Part shown: piece after piece, positions 15,116 through 19,268 of the stretch | Position numbering within the stretch: position 1 is the stretch's first letter | How the letters are laid out: each line of letters begins with the position of its first letter | From: Spirochaeta sp. | GTDB lineage: Bacteria; Spirochaetota; Spirochaetia; DSM-27196; Alkalispirochaetaceae | Direction: 5' to 3' | NCBI GenBank assembly: GCA_027859055.1 | Contig: JAQIBO010000235.1 | Span: 1 to 19,268 of the forward strand | DNA: 19,268 bases | The notes under the pieces: model-generated | Databases searched by the model: none | Told to the model about the DNA's origin: nothing | The model's input: the letters and a program-made list of their open reading frames with translations, nothing else | Program-made: the position numbers and the translations under genes

Positions 15116-17218
15116 TCAGTTCCCCGTGCTTCGCAAATACGTTACCTCAAACGCTCGGCAGCGACGCGCTTCCTGCACGGTGTTTTGCAGGTTGAAAGCG
15201 TCCCTTCGGTTGAACGGTTGAAAGATATCCAGGCCGCGGTCGAGGGTGATCTTCCAGCCGGTGTCGGTGGTGATGTACCGGGCGTGGAGTGATTTCTCAT
15301 CGCTGATCGTGTATGCGAAATTGACGGAGGTCCCCGCAAAGGAGTCACGCACCTGTTCCAGCAGATTGGACTGGTCGGTTTCGTATTCATTCCCGGCGGT
15401 CTGTAGCGTCACCGCGACTTCGTCTCCTACCTCCTGCAGCTGCATCACCATCTCAAGAAACTCAAAGACGTTTTTCACCTGATGGAAGTTGCGGATGTAC
15501 GGGTCTACCAGCTCTATCTCCCCGGCGCCGCGGAGGCACTCCGCAAACAAACCATGGTAAGAGAGGCCGGTTTCATTCTCGGCGATGACGCGTTGGCTTC
15601 CAGGCGTTATCGAGGCCACCGAGGCACCGGAAGCACCTGCTGCCCGCGTGGAATCCGCGCCGGCGGCCGACTCCGGCAGCGCCGCACCCTCGGCGGCAGC
15701 CGTTGCGTCATCACCGCTCGGACCGACTCCCTCCCCCGCTTCCCGTCTTGTCAACTGTGGGTAGGTTCGCTCTTCCAGCGTCGAGACGGCGCGCAGTTCA
15801 CTGGAGTCACTGTCGGTATAGACAAATCGACGCTGTTCAAACGTCTCATCGATCCGAATGAGCTGGTTGTAGACGCGTTTCCGCCCTTCTACGGCAAAGC
15901 GGAGTATCGCCTCGATATCCTCTTTGGTCGCGTCGTGCCCCGGAAAGAGAATCTTGAGCAGGCCGCTGGTCGTCTTCTCGATGGCGGTCCGATCCCGCGC
16001 CGACACGCCGCGATCAAGCTCAAAGTAACGCCGGTAGTCCTCGGCGTAATCGGCGGTACGCAAGTGTTTGAGCATCTCGGCGAAGTAATCCACGATGAAC
16101 CCGTAGCCGTCGGTAAGGAGCTCATTCCGCAGTACCGATACTTCCCACCCCGGAAGATAGAAGTGTAACCGGTCGATAAACGCGGAATCATGGTACGCCG
16201 CGGGGAGTTCCTCAAAGAGATCGGTGTGTTTGAGCATATACGGCACCGACCGGCGCGTATTACCCACAAACGCAAAAGAGGCCGGTGCACTCTGGGTATC
16301 CATCCCGCGGGAAAAACTCTTGTTGGCGAGATAGTTCTTCATCACATCGACCAGGCTTTTGTCACTCCGCTTGGTCTGCCCCGCAAACTCATCAAAGGCG
16401 ATCGTGTCCCAATACCCGACGAGACCGAGGTTCCCGTTGCTGTTGTTCACAAAAAGTTTGGCGAGTGTCACCTCACCGCCTGAAATCAGGATGCCGTGGG
16501 GTGAAAACTCAGAGAAGATATGCGATTTGCCCGTCCCTTTGGGTCCAAGCTCGATCAGGTTGTAGTTGTTTTCACAGTACGGGATGAGGCGCGTCAGTAG
16601 GAGCAACTTCTCCCGGTCGCCAAAAAACTCGGGGTTGTACCCCATACTCTGCACCAGGAGATCGATCCATTCCGCAACTGAAAACCCCTGCCGTCCCTCA
16701 AGGTACGTGTCAAAATCAAAGCTGGACACCTGGATCGGCTTGAGGGATTCCACCGACCACGGCCCCACCCGGGAATCCTCGTGGTGCTGGTACTCCACAT
16801 CAACGATCGACCACACTCCGCCCACCAACAGCTTGGGGTGCTTCCGGACATAGTCGTCGTCGATCGGTACTGCTTTCAGACCGAGGTTCATGAAGGTCGC
16901 CTCGTACTGATCGATCTTGTCGTTGAGGTCAACGGTGATCCGGTCGATCACGCGGTGGCTTCCCTTTTCTTTGATCTGGGAGCGGACCAACGTTGCCTGG
17001 TTCCGGATCACGTAGTGGTCATGGAGGATCTGTTGGACCCGTTCAACGCCCGTTTCGATCACCGACTCGTCGTCGGTCGCGCAGTACTGCCCCAGGAGGT
17101 ACTCCAGGACATAGGTCGGTACGAGGGCGTTTCCTTTTACCAGTTTTGAGAGGTCTTTCCGGACGATGAATCCTGGAAACGCTTCGTTCGCATTTTTATC
17201 TAAATCTGCCGTGCTCAT
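15116..17218 (-). CDS. brxL: BREX protein BrxL with an MIT_C/PLD-like C-terminus
   Basis: A 700-aa BREX component. BrxL forms MCM-like AAA+ rings on DNA and is needed for phage defence in type 1 systems. The N-terminal 1-160 is typical (FPGFIVRKDLSKLVKG, VPTYVLEYLLGQYCATDD). The AAA+ core has Walker A GPKGTGKS (225-232), Walker B IAFDE (273-277), N320 in FVGNTR and R350 in FIDRLHFYLPGW. After an Ala/Gly/Ser-rich linker (493-540), the C-terminal 150 residues read IELVDPYIRNFHQ and LHARYITTDTGW, then RGLDIFQPF. This resembles the MITD1 C-terminal PLD-like fold and has an HxR-x4-D variant of the HKD motif (H645, R647, D652). The Lon protease-like domain expected in BREX type 1 BrxL is not seen. 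The ATG overlaps the pglZ stop by one base (TGATG), giving coupled translation. Confidence 0.85.
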   Translation of the reverse strand: MSTADLDKNANEAFPGFIVRKDLSKLVKGNALVPTYVLEYLLGQYCATDDESVIETGVERVQQILHDHYVIRNQATLVRSQIKEKGSHRVIDRITVDLNDKIDQYEATFMNLGLKAVPIDDDYVRKHPKLLVGGVWSIVDVEYQHHEDSRVGPWSVESLKPIQVSSFDFDTYLEGRQGFSVAEWIDLLVQSMGYNPEFFGDREKLLLLTRLIPYCENNYNLIELGPKGTGKSHIFSEFSPHGILISGGEVTLAKLFVNNSNGNLGLVGYWDTIAFDEFAGQTKRSDKSLVDVMKNYLANKSFSRGMDTQSAPASFAFVGNTRRSVPYMLKHTDLFEELPAAYHDSAFIDRLHFYLPGWEVSVLRNELLTDGYGFIVDYFAEMLKHLRTADYAEDYRRYFELDRGVSARDRTAIEKTTSGLLKILFPGHDATKEDIEAILRFAVEGRKRVYNQLIRIDETFEQRRFVYTDSDSSELRAVSTLEERTYPQLTRREAGEGVGPSGDDATAAAEGAALPESAAGADSTRAAGASGASVASITPGSQRVIAENETGLSYHGLFAECLRGAGEIELVDPYIRNFHQVKNVFEFLEMVMQLQEVGDEVAVTLQTAGNEYETDQSNLLEQVRDSFAGTSVNFAYTISDEKSLHARYITTDTGWKITLDRGLDIFQPFNRRDAFNLQNTVQEARRCRAFEVTYLRSTGN

Positions 17219-19268
17219 CAGAAATCTCGCTCTCCAAAGGTCCGGTAGTGAAACGTCTCTTCCATATATGGCACCGGTGTACCCCCGACGATCTTCTCAA
17301 GTACCAACACGATTTTTTGATTATTGTACGCCACCGCTTTGGGAGCAAATACGAACGTCGCGGCGCGTCCCCGGTTCTGGGCGTTCTCGTCGGCGGAATC
17401 AAACGTGATCTCCGCAGTGTCGCTCAGGACGGCACCGTCGGAGGCACGAAAAAACCCACGAAGGGTTGCGGGACGCCATTTGTCCGAGACAGCCTCGTCC
17501 TGGAAAAAGTTCACGGTATACTCCGGGGTCGTGATAACTGTCGACGCGGCCTTCATTATCGACACCCCCACGTCGCGGACATCGTCACTCCGACCGGCGT
17601 GGATGCGAATCACCGGAACGATCAGCTCCTGGAGAGACACACCACCGTGGACGTACCGGATGCCGCTGCCCTGTTTGCGGATACGATACATCCCTTCGGC
17701 AAAATGTATCGGAACCGCTGAATCGATCCCGTACTGAGAATCGATCACGGTTGAAAAGTGGTCCGGCGGCGTTTTCCCGCCCACGATGTATCGGCGCTCT
17801 CTGCTCCCGTCCTCCGGCGTTTCCGCCGCGATCAGCTGCGTGGCGTCCGGTTCCCTGGACTGGTAGAGAAAACCGTGGTCCGCGGTGATTACGATGTGAG
17901 TCCGGTTCAGCTGATTCACCACCTTCTTCACCAGTGCGGTGAGACGCTCGATCTCCTTCTCCACCGCCGCAGGGAGTTCCGTTTCCGTCTTGGCGTTGTC
18001 CGCCGCGGCATCGATCCCGTTTGAGTAGAGATACACCAGGTCCATCCCGTTGAGCTGCTCGCGCGCCGCCGGGGCGGAAAGCTCTGCGATGTCTCGCGCC
18101 CAAAACGCTCCGGCGCGCTTACCGGGGAAGTGCGCATTAACATACTTTGCAAGATGCTCAGACCGACCGGGAATACCACTAATCGTGGAACCATCCACCT
18201 GCACGGCGCCGCCGGGCACCATTTGTAACGTGTCGTGCGGGAGAAGTGCGTTCATCCCCACGGCAGTGACGGTCGGCATCGTCGCCGCCATATGCTCGCA
18301 GGTCACCGACACGCGGTTGATCGTCCCCACCATTTCCGCAAGCTCCGCGCCCGCCTCGTAGCGCAGCGCGTCGGAAATGATCACCACCTACTTGTCGCAG
18401 CGTTGCAGATACGACGCAACGACACTATTGAAAAAGGAGCGCTGTCGCGGCACGGTTGCAAGCACCTCCGCCCCTGCAGCGCGGCGGTATGCATCCCACG
18501 CTTCAGAAAGTCGCTGCAACCATGTATGGGTGTACCGACCTTCCAGTCGCTCGATCACCGGAGAAAGGGTGCCGGGACTTCCCGCCTCGGCGTAGGCCGC
18601 CAGGGTTGTACGAAACAAGCGATCAACCCGGGAAAACTCACTCACGTACCGTTCCACAAAATCACCGGCGCTCCCGCCTGCGGTACCCGCCGGGATGTCG
18701 ATAGTGGCGACGGCGCGCTGGAAGTCCACAAATCCGATAATCACGCCGTACATCGCTCGAAGGCGTCCGCTCTCCTCGCGGACCCAGTAAGATGTGCTTC
18801 TGGTTGACGCGATACGGCGGATACGGTCCCAATCGGCCGATTCCGACGTCACATCGGTGATCAGGCGCGTTGCGATCTCCTCATCGATCGTCGGGAAAAG
18901 GTACTGCGTCGCAAGCTCCTCGGAAGAAAGCCCAGCCACCGCGTCCTTCACCTTCAGCGCCGCCTCCACCGCCCTGACGATCCTGCGGTAATCCTCGGTT
19001 ATGCCGTATTGGTCACGCCACTCGTGGACCAGCACCCGCGCGTTCCTTCGGATCGCGGTAACCTCCCCGCCCTGCTCCAGCTCCCACACCTCCCGAAACA
19101 GCGCAATCGCAGCGCCGTGAGGCTCAATATCATCCGGCGGAACGGGGATATATCGTGCCAACTCATCCCGGAAATGCCGGCCCAGCTCGTACTTCCCGAT
19201 CGCTTCCCACCGCTCGGCGCCACCGGAAAACCCAACAAGGACCAACGCCACCAGCAACCGTCCAAACG
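17218..19268 (-). pseudogene. pglZ: pglZ of a BREX system, 5' end outside the window, broken by an in-frame amber codon
   Basis: PglZ is the alkaline phosphatase-superfamily protein shared by all BREX and Pgl systems. On the minus strand the frame enters from the right edge, runs 290-odd codons to LQRCDK, meets TAG at 18390-18388, and continues in the same frame with VVIISDALRYEAGAEL for 389 more codons to TGA. The catalytic core follows the stop: DALRYE, TMPTVTAVG, STISGIPGR and TADHGFLYQ (D and H as metal ligands). In the YLYSNGID segment a Ser stands where I recall His in relatives. The C-terminal beta-rich part (about 100 residues) is intact and brxL overlaps its stop. Restart at the GTG right after the TAG is possible but no ribosome site precedes it. 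A point mutation, sequencing error or suppression are the alternatives. Other BREX genes (pglX, brxC) should lie beyond the right edge. Confidence 0.85.
18388..18390 (-). other. In-frame amber codon inside pglZ
   Basis: TAG stands between GACAAG (DK) and GTGGTGATC (VVI), where the protein family needs one residue before the VIISDALRYE strand. A TAC (Tyr) to TAG change would explain it by one base. Reading frame and homology are continuous on both sides, with no insertion or deletion. Confidence 0.85.

Noticed and set aside
15482..16168. Plus-strand 228-codon frame opposite brxL
   Set aside because: It is antisense to conserved brxL coding sequence and has no recognisable domain.
1..19268. 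CRISPR array
   Set aside because: No regularly spaced repeats of 23-40 bp with unique spacers are visible; the short repeats at 1440 and in the IS ends have other explanations.

Overview
This window is a bacterial defence island. It is moderately GC-rich by eye, uses ATG and GTG starts, and most genes carry good Shine-Dalgarno sequences. The host species cannot be fixed from the sequence. The content is typical of accessory DNA: an integrase at one end, restriction and phage-defence genes, an insertion sequence, and gene wrecks.

Layout. (1) 1-1401: a short left flank with a tRNA T-arm-like stem, then a complete tyrosine recombinase (220-1401), which looks like the integrase of the island. 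(2) 1402-10678, + strand: a compact four-gene run. It contains a beta-class (type III Mod-like) DNA methyltransferase, a 1146-aa type III Res-like helicase/nuclease with an extra C-terminal domain carrying an HEPN RNase motif (RNHYVAH), an AAA+ ATPase (IetA-like) and a subtilisin-like protease (IetS-like). The gaps are 11, 69 and 7 bp, so the restriction pair and the ietAS pair may be one transcription unit. (3) 10680-11671: a minus-strand membrane protein gene followed by a frameshifted, truncated second copy of itself, then a 67-bp inverted-repeat structure. (4) 11672-14582: the N-terminal half of a PGN_0703-type putative restriction endonuclease, cut off by a complete IS21-family element (istA, istB, with paired 18-bp repeats at both ends). 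The missing half of the nuclease gene is not found beyond the IS. (5) 14583-15115: scrap DNA with an integrase N-terminal fragment and a strong hairpin. (6) 15116-19268, - strand: the 3' end of a BREX operon, pglZ followed by brxL with overlapping stop and start. pglZ runs off the right edge and is broken by an in-frame amber codon directly before its catalytic motif. brxL has an ordinary AAA+ core, but its C-terminus resembles an MIT_C/phospholipase D-like fold rather than the usual Lon protease-like domain.

How the parts may work together: the methyltransferase would mark self DNA, the Res-like protein would cut unmarked DNA, and its HEPN domain could add RNA cleavage as a second, abortive layer. 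IetAS is a known two-gene antiphage module. The BREX remnant would be an independent system, probably inactive here if the amber codon is real. The strongest candidates for something new are the Res-HEPN fusion in an operon-like array with ietAS, and the altered BrxL C-terminus.
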